A stretch of 64,000 nucleotides of DNA from the NCBI GenBank assembly GCA_019429185.1, contig JAHYJH010000002.1, positions 1 through 64,000 on the forward strand. The letters are read 5' to 3'. Position numbers and translations under genes: made by a program. The notes under the pieces are model-generated. The model did not search any database and had not been told where the DNA came from. It saw only the letters and a list, made by a program, of their open reading frames with translations. How positions within the stretch are numbered: position 1 is the first letter of the stretch; the number at the start of each line of letters is the position of its first letter. Shown one piece after another: positions 7,763-17,093 of the stretch. The DNA comes from Vicingaceae bacterium. GTDB taxonomy: Bacteria > Bacteroidota > Bacteroidia > Flavobacteriales_E > Vicingaceae.

Positions 7763-10228
7763 TTAATTCGTTCTGTTTAATTCTTCACTGTTTTTATTTT
7801 CACGTTGTTCGTTGTTTTTGGGTGTTCCACCAAAATTGTAAGAAATACTTATCCTAAAAAAACGATTATCATCGTATCGTTTAAAGGTGTTTTTTATTCT
7901 GTTGGTAACGGAAATGTATTCAGGTCTGTTACTACTCAATAAGTCGTTTCCATAAAGAGTTAGTTTTATTTTTTCTTTCAAAAGCATTAGTTTTAAGGAG
8001 ATATTCAATTGGTCGTAATCATTGTTTCTGTCTAAATTATATACCCCTTTACTGATGTACGAATATGAGATATTAAGAAAAGCCGTCTTTTTTTTATTTA
8101 ATTTAAAATCATTTGAGATGCCAATCATACCATTCCAACCGCTTAATAAGTTTAAGGCAAACTCTTTTGATGAGGTGGTGTGGCTATAGTTTACATCAAC
8201 AAACAAATTTGTTTTTAAGGCTTTGAAAGGGGTTAGTGTAATGTTTTCTGTTAACCCAATCGTTTGGTTTTCAATAAAATTTAATGGTGTACTACGATTA
8301 ATTATGCTTGAGCTATCTACTAGAGATACTTGCTCAAATTCATTCTCAAGTTTAGAAAAATAAAGGGTAGTTACCCAAAAATCTTTGTATATGTATTCCA
8401 GTTCCAAATTATGCGAAAAAGAGGGCAATAAAAAGGGATTTCCTTCATAAAAAGAGTATGGATTATTTATATAGCGAAAAGGATTTAATAAAAAGAATGA
8501 TGGTCGGTTGATTCTTCTGCCATAATTTAATGACAAACTGTTGCTGTCGTTAGGAACATAAGAAAGATAAGCCGTTGGAAAAAGCTGAAAGTACTGTATG
8601 GTATTAGTTTGATTTATGGTAATGGATTTTCCTTTAGTGTTGGTATTTTCTGCTCTTAATCCTGCTTTTGCTTCCCATTTTTTTGAGAGTTCTTTTTGCA
8701 CTGAAAAATATGCCGCCTGAGTATTTTCCGTAAAAACAAACGTGTTACTTTGTGCATCATCTAAAATAGGTGTACCTGTTTCTAAATCAAAAAATTGTAG
8801 TTCATTATTCGTTTTAGTGGTAGTCAGTCGTCCTCCATAATTAAAGGTAGCCCATTTAAAAGGGTGTTCCATATCTAAATTAACCGAATAATTTTCTATT
8901 TGTTGGTTTCCTGTGTTATTAGCAGAAGCAAAAGAACCGTTTGAAATTTCTCCATTATTTAAAATAGTAGTAGATTCAAAAAAACTATTTTGAGTATCTG
9001 TAAACTTAAAATAATCCATATCTAATGATAATTTTCTGCCAATTGTATCGATGTTGTAAATAACATGATAATTAAGGATGGTGTTTGTTTTTTTTTGTTC
9101 ATCTGTTGCTTTTGTTTTAATAATAGAATCAATTTGTTGCGTTATATTATTTATTAAAGTGTTATTTGTTGTTGATGGTTTGCTTTTTAATGTTGTTTTA
9201 GTGTTATTAAAAGAAAAACCCATAGAGGACTTATTAAAAAGTTGATAATCTATTCCTATTTTTAAATTTATTGGTTGACGATAGTTTTTACCTTCTGAAT
9301 TTTCAGTTTGCAAAAGGCTTGGATAGTATGTTTTTTTTGTAATATCAAAAGCACTTGAACCGTTTGAACCATTAAATCCAGTATAAAACGAAAGTTTATC
9401 TTTTCTGTAATTAAAATTTCCTCCAACAGAACTTCTTGCATAAGTTGCTTGTTGGTAAGAGCTTCTAATATCGGCACTCCAACTGTTGTTTATCGACTTT
9501 TTGAGTTTAATGTTAATTAATCCGCTATTACCTTCAGCACTGTATTTTGCAGGTGGGTTGGTAATTACTTCTATGCTTTTAATGTTGTCGGAAGGTATGT
9601 TTTTTAAATAATTTACCAATTCTTCGCCCGAGAGTTGAACTATTCTATCGTCAATCATTACTGACATACCACTTTTACCAATCATGGCAATTTTATCGTT
9701 TTCTACCTTTACCCGAGGTGTAATTTTAAGTAAATCCAACGCATCACCACCACTTGCTGCCACTGTATTTTCTACATTAAACACGAGCCTATCTACTTTG
9801 CGTTCAATCAGGTTTTTGGTATCTTCCAACACAAACTCGCCTAAAGTAACGCTGCCAATAGTAGCTTGTAAGTTTCCTAAGTTTACCGATTGAGTAACGG
9901 CAACTTCTCGTGTTAAAATTATTTTACCGAAATAAATAATATTAAACGAATAAGTTCCCGCAGGAAGTGATACAGCAAATTCGCCTTGTTCTTTTACTAC
10001 CTCTTCTTTTACGGTGCTGTCGTTTTGCATTACGGTTAGCACCACAAATTCCAACGGTTGGTTGTTTTCGTCTATCACTTTACCGGTAATGGTGTGTTGG
10101 GCAGAAAGTTTTAAACCGATAAAACAAGTGGCGAATACGATAAAAAGTAATTTGTTCAATGTTTTTATAATTTTTAAAGTGGCGAAAGTAGAAAAAAAAT
10201 ACCCTTCCCCATACATGACTTTTATCAT
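7763..10228 (-). CDS. TonB-dependent receptor-like outer membrane beta-barrel protein with carboxypeptidase-regulatory-like domain
   Basis: ITGKVIDENNQPLEFVVLTV, plug-like IKSIEVITNPPAKYSAEGNSGLINIKLKK; start codon uncertain. Confidence 0.85.
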   Translation of the reverse strand: MIKVMYGEGYFFSTFATLKIIKTLNKLLFIVFATCFIGLKLSAQHTITGKVIDENNQPLEFVVLTVMQNDSTVKEEVVKEQGEFAVSLPAGTYSFNIIYFGKIILTREVAVTQSVNLGNLQATIGSVTLGEFVLEDTKNLIERKVDRLVFNVENTVAASGGDALDLLKITPRVKVENDKIAMIGKSGMSVMIDDRIVQLSGEELVNYLKNIPSDNIKSIEVITNPPAKYSAEGNSGLINIKLKKSINNSWSADIRSSYQQATYARSSVGGNFNYRKDKLSFYTGFNGSNGSSAFDITKKTYYPSLLQTENSEGKNYRQPINLKIGIDYQLFNKSSMGFSFNNTKTTLKSKPSTTNNTLINNITQQIDSIIKTKATDEQKKTNTILNYHVIYNIDTIGRKLSLDMDYFKFTDTQNSFFESTTILNNGEISNGSFASANNTGNQQIENYSVNLDMEHPFKWATFNYGGRLTTTKTNNELQFFDLETGTPILDDAQSNTFVFTENTQAAYFSVQKELSKKWEAKAGLRAENTNTKGKSITINQTNTIQYFQLFPTAYLSYVPNDSNSLSLNYGRRINRPSFFLLNPFRYINNPYSFYEGNPFLLPSFSHNLELEYIYKDFWVTTLYFSKLENEFEQVSLVDSSSIINRSTPLNFIENQTIGLTENITLTPFKALKTNLFVDVNYSHTTSSKEFALNLLSGWNGMIGISNDFKLNKKKTAFLNISYSYISKGVYNLDRNNDYDQLNISLKLMLLKEKIKLTLYGNDLLSSNRPEYISVTNRIKNTFKRYDDNRFFRISISYNFGGTPKNNEQRENKNSEELNRTN

Positions 10229-10371
10229 GTGAAATTATGATGTTGCTCATAATTTATAAATAGCAACACACTATAAATCAATTATTTATAATTTTTATAC
10301 CTAAAAATACGTAGTGTAAATTAAGTATTTTTACATAGGGTTAATTTTCTTGAAAAAAGTATCTTTTTAGA

Positions 10372-10458
10372 AGAACAACCACCGATATTGATGGAATTTT
10401 TAGATTCAATACGTCAACTCCAACTACTCCACTAAAATTAAGTTGTACCGCTTTCTTG
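10372..10458 (+). pseudogene. Relic of a CarboxypepD_reg-like domain
   Basis: Plus-strand translation RTTTDIDGIFRFNTSTPTTPLKLSCTAFL resembles the GTTTDxDGxFxL core; no intact ORF. Confidence 0.5.
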
Positions 10459-10649
10459 CCGACACTAAATAGGGTTTGCCTTTTTGCAATTTATTCTGTA
10501 GCTTCGCTATGGTGTGGTGCAGCACGTGTACAAGGCACACACATTGTATAAGCGTAAATGTGAGCTGAACGGCTAAAATTGAGCATTTTTTCTCCTAATA
10601 AACTTTGTGGTGAGCGGACAATGAATCGCTCCGAAATCCCGCACTACGT

Positions 10650-11339
10650 TTATACATGACCGTCAACTTTCCTCTCCTCCACAATAAACACCCTATTCAA
10701 ACTTTCTATTTTATGAATAGTAACCTTATAACCTGTTTTAAAAATGGTTGAGAATAGTTGCTCTATGTTTTTAATCTGTTGTTTCGTCTCAAAATTAAAA
10801 CTTACAAAATTAAAAACAACAACACCATTGGGGTTGAGTCGTTTTTTAATGTTATCGAAAAACACAGGAGAAATAAATTGCTCAGGAACAACAATGTCTT
10901 TAAAAATATCTATAGCAATTAAATCGTAGGTTTCGGCAGTGTTAGCAGCAAAAACAAAAGCATCCTCATTCACAATCTTAAGATTAGGATAATCTCCTAG
11001 CTTAAAATACTTTTTACCAAGCCGTATCACTTCCTTGTCAATTTCTATTACGGTGGTAGATAAGTTTAAACCCAATTCATTGTATAAAATAGAAGGAACG
11101 CTACCAGCACCACCACCTAAAAGTAGGCAAGAAGAAAAATTTCTTTCTTTTAGTTGAATAATTTTAAACGCTTTTTGAAAAACTCGGTGCAGACTGCCAA
11201 AAGAATAGTTGGCATGTTGCGTGTTGAGTACATATTTTCCCTCCTGAATGGCAACAATCAGTTTATCGTTGTGTTGGGAAGAACTTTCTTCAACAACAAA
11301 GCGAACAAGATAGCTTAAATATTTGTGTAGGGGTTTCAA
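10650..11339 (-). CDS. Spermidine synthase-like SAM-dependent protein
   Basis: SCLLLGGGAGSVPSILYNE, TTVIEIDKEVIRLGKKYF, YDLIAIDIFKD. Confidence 0.75.
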   Translation of the reverse strand: MKPLHKYLSYLVRFVVEESSSQHNDKLIVAIQEGKYVLNTQHANYSFGSLHRVFQKAFKIIQLKERNFSSCLLLGGGAGSVPSILYNELGLNLSTTVIEIDKEVIRLGKKYFKLGDYPNLKIVNEDAFVFAANTAETYDLIAIDIFKDIVVPEQFISPVFFDNIKKRLNPNGVVVFNFVSFNFETKQQIKNIEQLFSTIFKTGYKVTIHKIESLNRVFIVEERKVDGHV

Positions 11340-11365
11340 ATTAATGGGATAATAAGTGGCTATTC

Positions 11366-11489
11366 ATAGAGCTGGGAGACTGAACTATAATGTTCGAGTT
11401 CCGAAATACATTTTTATTCCAAAAATATGTCTTTTAATTAATATTTCGAGAATAACGAATAAATCGGACATTATAGACAGGCTCTAATT
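11366..11489. mobile_element. MITE-like repeat, copy C (internally deleted)
   Basis: Left agagctgggagactgaactataatgttcgag, right gaataaatcggacattatagacaggctctaatta; ends shared with copies A and B. Confidence 0.7.
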
Positions 11490-13542
11490 AATCATGCTCA
11501 TTTTCAGTACATTTATTTTTTAAAAATTCATAATAATCAAATTGTGCTCTAATCCTTTTTTTTGCATTGGATTTTTTATATGGATTGCTTTGTGTCTTAT
11601 TTAAAACTCTTGCCTTGATAGTATCTTTCAATTGAAAATAAAGTAGCTTTTTTATTTCTGCAGCCAACTTAGTATCAACTATGGGAAATCCGACCTCTAC
11701 TCTATAACTTAAATTTCTTTTCATCCAATCTGCCGAAGCTAAAAATAATTTTTCATTACCATTGTTATGAAATAAATAAATTCGTCCGTGTTCCAAATAT
11801 CTATCAATGATACTAATCACTTTTATATTTTCACTCATTCCTTCAACGCCAGGTATTAAACAACATATTCCTCTTACAATTATATGTATTTTCACACCTG
11901 CATTACTTGCATCATACAGCTTATCTATCATTTGTTTGTCTTCCAAACTATTCATTTTTAATATCATCTTAGCCTTCTTCCCTTGTTTGGCTAAAGAAAT
12001 TTCGTTATCTATTAACTTTTCAAATTCCGACCGCATATTAAAAGGAGCTACTAAAAGCGTATTAAATATGGTCTTTTCTTGAGTTCTTGTTTTTAAAAAC
12101 TGAAAAATATGTGCTAGTTCGTTGGTAAGTAACTCATTTTTGGTTAACAATGCGTGATCGCAGTATATTTTAGATGTGTCTTCATTGAAATTACCTGTTC
12201 CAAAATAGGCATACTTAGTAATCTTATTTTCTTCTTCTCGTGTAATCATAAAAATTTTTGAATGTACTTTTAAGTCCTCAAAACTATAAAAAACATCAAC
12301 GCCTGCTTGCTTCATAATCTCAGCCCAATATAAATTAAGTTCTTCATCAAAACGAGCTTTCACTTCGCTAAAAACCATTACTTTTTTACCTTGTTGAGCT
12401 GCTTTTATTAATGCTTTGCAAATTTTAGAATCTTTGGCAACACGATAAAGTGTTATATTTATTTCTTTCACATAAGGATCTATTGCCGCTTCCTCTAAAA
12501 ATTGAATTACATAATCATACTTTTGATATGGGAAATGCAAAATAAAATCGTTGAAAGATAATGCATGAAAATAAGAATCGATTTTTTCTAATTCTGGATG
12601 AGTTAAAACATCAAATTCTGGATAAAATAAATCAGGGTTATCAGGCATTGGGAAGCCAAAAAAATCATTGAAATTATGATATCTGCCCCCTGGAATAAAC
12701 TCTCCCTTTTTTATTCCAATTTTCTTACGCAGCATTTTCAACATTTCTTTCGGCATCCGGTTGTCATATAAAAATCGAGAAGGATCTCCCACTTTTCTTT
12801 TATAAAGACTTGCAGAAATTTTTTCTTGTACTGTTTCTGCTATTTCCTCTTCTAAATACAGTTCAGCATCTCTGGTTACATTGGCTTCATAACATTTTAC
12901 CCAATGGTGTTCGGGAAACATGGGAGGCAAAAACAAACGCATTACATCCGAAAGTTGGATGATAATTTTCTTGTTTTCTGTATTGGGTAATTTAATAAAT
13001 CGTTTGGTTTTTTTTATAGGGACATTCACTAAAAAATATTCTTTTTCTCCATCTGCTTTCCTTTCCACATCAATTACTAGGTACAATCCTTTGTTTTTAA
13101 AAAAAATCTCATTTTCATCAGATAGTTTTGTTATTTCTAACAAATGCTCAATTTCTTTTTTAAAAAATTGATTTAGAAATTCGCATTGTTTTTCATCTAT
13201 TTGTTTTTGATGAACCAAATAAATATTTTCTTCTTGAAGCTGAGGAATTATTCGTTGATTAAATATTTTTTGAAATTCAACTTGCTGAAAATTAACTATT
13301 TCTTTGATTTTTTTCAATAATTTTTTAATCGAAATATCTTGCTCTATCCCTTGTTCTTTCTGTATTTTTAAAATGTGTTTTAAAGAAGCTACCCTTACTC
13401 GGTAAAATTCATCGAGATTAGAAGAATAAATGGCTAAAAATTTCAATCGCTCCATTAATGGTTCATGTTCATTAATGGCTTCTTGCAGCACCCTATAATT
13501 GAATGACAGCCAACTTAACTCTCTGTCAAAATATTTTTTCAT
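11488..13542 (-). CDS. ppk1: Polyphosphate kinase 1
   Basis: KYFDRELSWLSFNYRVLQEA, ITLYRVAKDSKICKALIKAAQQGKKVMVFSEVKARFDEELNLYWAE, CCLIPGVEGMSENIKVISIIDRYLEHGRIYLF. Confidence 0.95.
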   Translation of the reverse strand: MKKYFDRELSWLSFNYRVLQEAINEHEPLMERLKFLAIYSSNLDEFYRVRVASLKHILKIQKEQGIEQDISIKKLLKKIKEIVNFQQVEFQKIFNQRIIPQLQEENIYLVHQKQIDEKQCEFLNQFFKKEIEHLLEITKLSDENEIFFKNKGLYLVIDVERKADGEKEYFLVNVPIKKTKRFIKLPNTENKKIIIQLSDVMRLFLPPMFPEHHWVKCYEANVTRDAELYLEEEIAETVQEKISASLYKRKVGDPSRFLYDNRMPKEMLKMLRKKIGIKKGEFIPGGRYHNFNDFFGFPMPDNPDLFYPEFDVLTHPELEKIDSYFHALSFNDFILHFPYQKYDYVIQFLEEAAIDPYVKEINITLYRVAKDSKICKALIKAAQQGKKVMVFSEVKARFDEELNLYWAEIMKQAGVDVFYSFEDLKVHSKIFMITREEENKITKYAYFGTGNFNEDTSKIYCDHALLTKNELLTNELAHIFQFLKTRTQEKTIFNTLLVAPFNMRSEFEKLIDNEISLAKQGKKAKMILKMNSLEDKQMIDKLYDASNAGVKIHIIVRGICCLIPGVEGMSENIKVISIIDRYLEHGRIYLFHNNGNEKLFLASADWMKRNLSYRVEVGFPIVDTKLAAEIKKLLYFQLKDTIKARVLNKTQSNPYKKSNAKKRIRAQFDYYEFLKNKCTENEHD

Positions 13543-13584
13543 TTCGTTGAGCAAAAAAGTATTTAAGATATAAAGGTAAGGTTA

Positions 13585-14745
13585 TTAAGTTTTATCTGTA
13601 ATGGTTTCCAAATAATGTTGTTCAACATTATACGCCTGCTTTAAATTATCAATAGTTAATTGAGTAGTGCCGACATCGGTATTTTTATCTGATTTTATGC
13701 CTACAAGCATCACATTTTTTCGAGTATGTTCGTTTGAAATAAATTCAAAAATTTTAGTTTGATAATTATGTTTCTCCATGATTAACGCTCGAATGGTATC
13801 AGTAATCATTTCATATTGTCTTTCTTTAAAAATACCATGTTTAAATAATGGATTTTCAATCGGCTTCCCTTTGGAATCTTGCCGTAATTGTTTGTGGCAA
13901 CAAGGAGCACAAATAATTAATGTTGCATTTGTCGAAAATCCTTTAAAAATAGCATCGTCTGTTGCTGTATCACAAGCATGAAGTGCAATTAATATATCTA
14001 TTTTTGAATCGCCAAATTTTTGTATGGTATTTTGTTCAAACACTAAATTATTAAACCCACAAGATGTTGCTGTTTTGTTGCAAAAATCGACCAATTCTTT
14101 GCGTTGTTCTATTCCTTTAATCCGAACATCCATCTTTTTTTGATTTACCAAAAAATCATACAACGCAAAAGTTAAATACCCTTTTCCTGAACCCATATCC
14201 ACAATATGAATAGGAGAAGAAAGTGTTGTGTTTTTTAGTAAGTTTTCAATAATTTCAAGGTATTTGTTTATTTGTTTGAATTTGTCCGCCATTTTAGGGA
14301 TAACCGTTCCCTTTTCGTCAGTAACACCTAAAAGAGATAAATATTTACCTAACTCAGCTCTCTTTTTCTTTGGAATATCATGCGATTCAGGTGGTTTTTT
14401 GTCAAAACTTGGAGGAAAATTAATTGCTGTTGCTTTTCCTTTTTTTGAGAATTGAATGGCATAATCATATTCCAACGTAAAAAGCCTAGCAGTTTTAAAT
14501 TTTTTATTAATTAATTCCAAAAGTTCATTCCGAACCTCATCAAATGTATAGTTTTTAACCTGATCATTGGTTTGATAATGATAAGTAAACGAAAAAACAG
14601 GTTGATTTTTAATGGTAATCAATCGGATATAAACATTCATCAGTCCATCACTTTTAGAAGTGGGCTTGCTTAAGGTTATTTTAACAAAAGTTTCATTGGC
14701 AAAGCTTTCATTTAATTTTTCAATAAAAAGTTTTAATTCATTCAT
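13585..14745 (-). CDS. SAM-dependent methyltransferase
   Basis: IVDMGSGKGYLTFALYDFL, LIALHACDTATDDAI, IICAPCCHKQLR. Confidence 0.82.
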   Translation of the reverse strand: MNELKLFIEKLNESFANETFVKITLSKPTSKSDGLMNVYIRLITIKNQPVFSFTYHYQTNDQVKNYTFDEVRNELLELINKKFKTARLFTLEYDYAIQFSKKGKATAINFPPSFDKKPPESHDIPKKKRAELGKYLSLLGVTDEKGTVIPKMADKFKQINKYLEIIENLLKNTTLSSPIHIVDMGSGKGYLTFALYDFLVNQKKMDVRIKGIEQRKELVDFCNKTATSCGFNNLVFEQNTIQKFGDSKIDILIALHACDTATDDAIFKGFSTNATLIICAPCCHKQLRQDSKGKPIENPLFKHGIFKERQYEMITDTIRALIMEKHNYQTKIFEFISNEHTRKNVMLVGIKSDKNTDVGTTQLTIDNLKQAYNVEQHYLETITDKT

Positions 14746-14820
14746 TCCGCTAAATTATAACTATTGTATGTGAATTTTATCTAAATCGAAAAAGAATTGT
14801 TACTACTCAGTTATTCTTTA

Positions 14821-14936
14821 TGCCACTGATTACACAAATTTTCGCAGATTACATACACAGATTTCGTTTTTTTATTTAAAAATCTGCGAAAAATCCCGAT
14901 AACTATTGGGAGTGTGAATTTACGTAATCAGTGGCA
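14821..14936. repeat. Nested palindromic repeat of the CACTGATTACACAGATT type
   Basis: tgccactgattac ... gtaatcagtggca outer arms, ttttcgcagatt / aatctgcgaaaa inner arms, central tcccgataactattggga. Confidence 0.88.
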
Positions 14937-15014
14937 AATAAAAAAATAGGTTCTGATTAACAAGGATTTAAACACATGGTTTCTGTCTAATTTATAAAAT
15001 CAAAAAAAGTTAAC

Positions 15015-15022
15015 TAATTTTG
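15015..15022 (+). promoter_or_regulatory. Candidate Bacteroidetes -7 element TAATTTTG
   Basis: TAnnTTTG five nt upstream of ATG at 15028. Confidence 0.45.
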
Positions 15023-15027
15023 TTGCT

Positions 15028-15279
15028 ATGAAAAAGCGTTACTATATATTATTTTTCATTACCTTTTTAAGCTTCTGCAACACTGTTTTTTCACAATGTG
15101 CAATGTGTAAGGCTGTGGTGGAGTCTGATATGGAATCGGGTGGTAAAACTGCTCTTGGAATTAATAATGGCATCTTGTACTTAATGCTTATTCCTTATCT
15201 TTTAATTGCCTTAGTAGGATTTTTCATCTATAAAAATTACAAAAAAAACAGTTCCTCGATTGAAAATCATGAGCAGTAA
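15028..15279 (+). CDS. Small membrane protein with signal peptide and CxxC motif
   Basis: N-terminal hydrophobic signal, SQCAMCKAVVESDMESG, C-terminal TM helix. Confidence 0.72.
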   Translation: MKKRYYILFFITFLSFCNTVFSQCAMCKAVVESDMESGGKTALGINNGILYLMLIPYLLIALVGFFIYKNYKKNSSSIENHEQ

Positions 15280-15922
15280 ATCATTTACTACTTTCTTTAT
15301 TTTTTTTGCACTTTGTCTATTCAGTAAAGGACAACCCCATGTTTTTGAAAATGAGTTTAAAACAAGCTTTAACTCCAAACCAAAGTTTGAATTTAAGTTT
15401 GATTCGAGGTTTTCATTTCTTCGAAACACCAATGTAAAAACAACAGGCATAAAAATAGGACTTAGCTTTAATAAAAAATTTAATGTTGGTTTAGGGTTCA
15501 ATCGACTGTTTGTAAATGCAAAATCTGAAATTATTAATCAGGCAGATACCATTCCTGTCAATTTAAATTACTATTATTTTTCTCCTTATTTTGAATATGT
15601 TTACTTCACATCCAAAAAATGGGAATTTAATCTCTCCACACAAATCGGTTTAGGTTCTGCAAAATATAATTTCACCAATTTTGAAGGAAAGAAAGACTCG
15701 AAAAATAGAACTACAATTCTATCTTATGAACCTGCTATGCTTATTGATTATAAAATAATTAAATGGGTTGGATTGGGTTTAGGTGTTGGATATCGGTTGG
15801 TTTTTTATAAAAATGGAGAGGTAAAAGAACATTTTTCATCTCCGATATACGTAATTAAACTTAAAGTTTATTTGGGCTCAATTGTTCAATCCATATCAGG
15901 AAAACAAATTCCTGCCGAATAA
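15269..15922 (+). CDS. Putative outer-membrane beta-barrel-like protein
   Basis: Signal-like N-terminus and alternating beta-strand pattern; ATG at 15269 preferred over the TTG at 15260. Confidence 0.55.
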   Translation: MSSKSFTTFFIFFALCLFSKGQPHVFENEFKTSFNSKPKFEFKFDSRFSFLRNTNVKTTGIKIGLSFNKKFNVGLGFNRLFVNAKSEIINQADTIPVNLNYYYFSPYFEYVYFTSKKWEFNLSTQIGLGSAKYNFTNFEGKKDSKNRTTILSYEPAMLIDYKIIKWVGLGLGVGYRLVFYKNGEVKEHFSSPIYVIKLKVYLGSIVQSISGKQIPAE

Positions 15923-15960
15923 TTTTAATCTCAATCTGAACAACTAATTTAAGTTATTAT

Positions 15961-15968
15961 TACCTTTG
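15961..15968 (+). promoter_or_regulatory. Candidate Bacteroidetes -7 element TACCTTTG for ruvB
   Basis: TAnnTTTG motif ending 5 nt before the ruvB ATG. Confidence 0.5.
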
Positions 15969-15973
15969 ACATT

Positions 15974-16999
15974 ATGAATACCAATTTGGATGCAAATAAA
16001 GAAAATCTAACTCCCACAGAAAAGGAGATAGAAAAAGTATTGCGTCCCTTATCTTTCAATGATTTCACTGGTCAAGAAAACGTAGTAGAAAATCTTAAAA
16101 TTTTTGTAAAAGCTGCTGCACAGCGAGGAGAATCCCTTGATCATGTTTTACTTCATGGTCCTCCAGGATTAGGAAAAACCACTTTAGCCAATATTATTGC
16201 CAATGAGCTTGGAGTAGGTTTTAAAGTAACATCTGGACCTGTGTTAGAAAAACCAGGAGATTTAGCAGGTCTTTTAACTAATTTAGAAGAAGGAGATGTA
16301 TTATTTATTGATGAAATTCATCGCTTATCTTCGGTAGTTGAAGAATACCTATATTCTGCAATGGAAGATTACAAAATAGACATCATGATAGATTCTGGAC
16401 CAAATGCCAGAAGCGTTCAAATTGAACTCAATCCCTTTACACTTATTGGGGCAACCACCCGAACTGGATTGTTAACTGCTCCACTTCGAGCTCGTTTTGG
16501 TATTACCTCTCGTTTAGAATATTATGATGCTTCAGTTCTTGTAAAAATAATTAAACGATCGTCCAATATCATTCATGTAGGTATAGATGATGATGCCGCT
16601 CATGAAATTTCGCGAAGAAGCCGAGGGACTCCACGTATTACAAATGCTCTTTTAAGAAGAGTTAGAGATTTTGCTCAAGTAAAAGGAAATGGACGCATCG
16701 ACAAAGAAATAGCTCTTTATGGTTTAGACGCACTAAATGTGGATAAAAACGGATTAGACGAAATGGATAATCGAATTTTATTGGCAATAATAGATAAATT
16801 TAAAGGTGGCCCTGTTGGTTTAACCACAATTGCTACTGCGGTTGGCGAAGAAGCTGGCACCATAGAAGAAGTATATGAACCTTTTTTAATCAAAGAAGGC
16901 TTTTTGATGCGAACCCCAAGAGGACGAGAAGCTACTGAAAGAGCCTTTCATCATTTAGGGAGAGTGAAGTTACCCAACGATCAAGGTAAATTGTTTTAG
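15974..16999 (+). CDS. ruvB: Holliday junction branch migration helicase RuvB
   Basis: [55 protein letters not shown]. Confidence 0.97.
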   Translation: MNTNLDANKENLTPTEKEIEKVLRPLSFNDFTGQENVVENLKIFVKAAAQRGESLDHVLLHGPPGLGKTTLANIIANELGVGFKVTSGPVLEKPGDLAGLLTNLEEGDVLFIDEIHRLSSVVEEYLYSAMEDYKIDIMIDSGPNARSVQIELNPFTLIGATTRTGLLTAPLRARFGITSRLEYYDASVLVKIIKRSSNIIHVGIDDDAAHEISRRSRGTPRITNALLRRVRDFAQVKGNGRIDKEIALYGLDALNVDKNGLDEMDNRILLAIIDKFKGGPVGLTTIATAVGEEAGTIEEVYEPFLIKEGFLMRTPRGREATERAFHHLGRVKLPNDQGKLF

Positions 17000-17093
17000 A
17001 TTCCTCAGCCTTTCTAAGGCAACCATAAATTGTTATTCAACGTCATGATGTGAAATTAACAATTAAAGTTATCTAAATTTCATCTATAAATTT

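Noticed and set aside
9268-9477. Minus-strand ORF of 69 aa overlapping the TonB-like receptor
   Set aside because: Same-strand alternative frame inside a convincing larger CDS.
15211-15501. Minus-strand ORF of 96 aa
   Set aside because: Antisense to two small plus-strand genes with better starts, signal peptides and promoter context.
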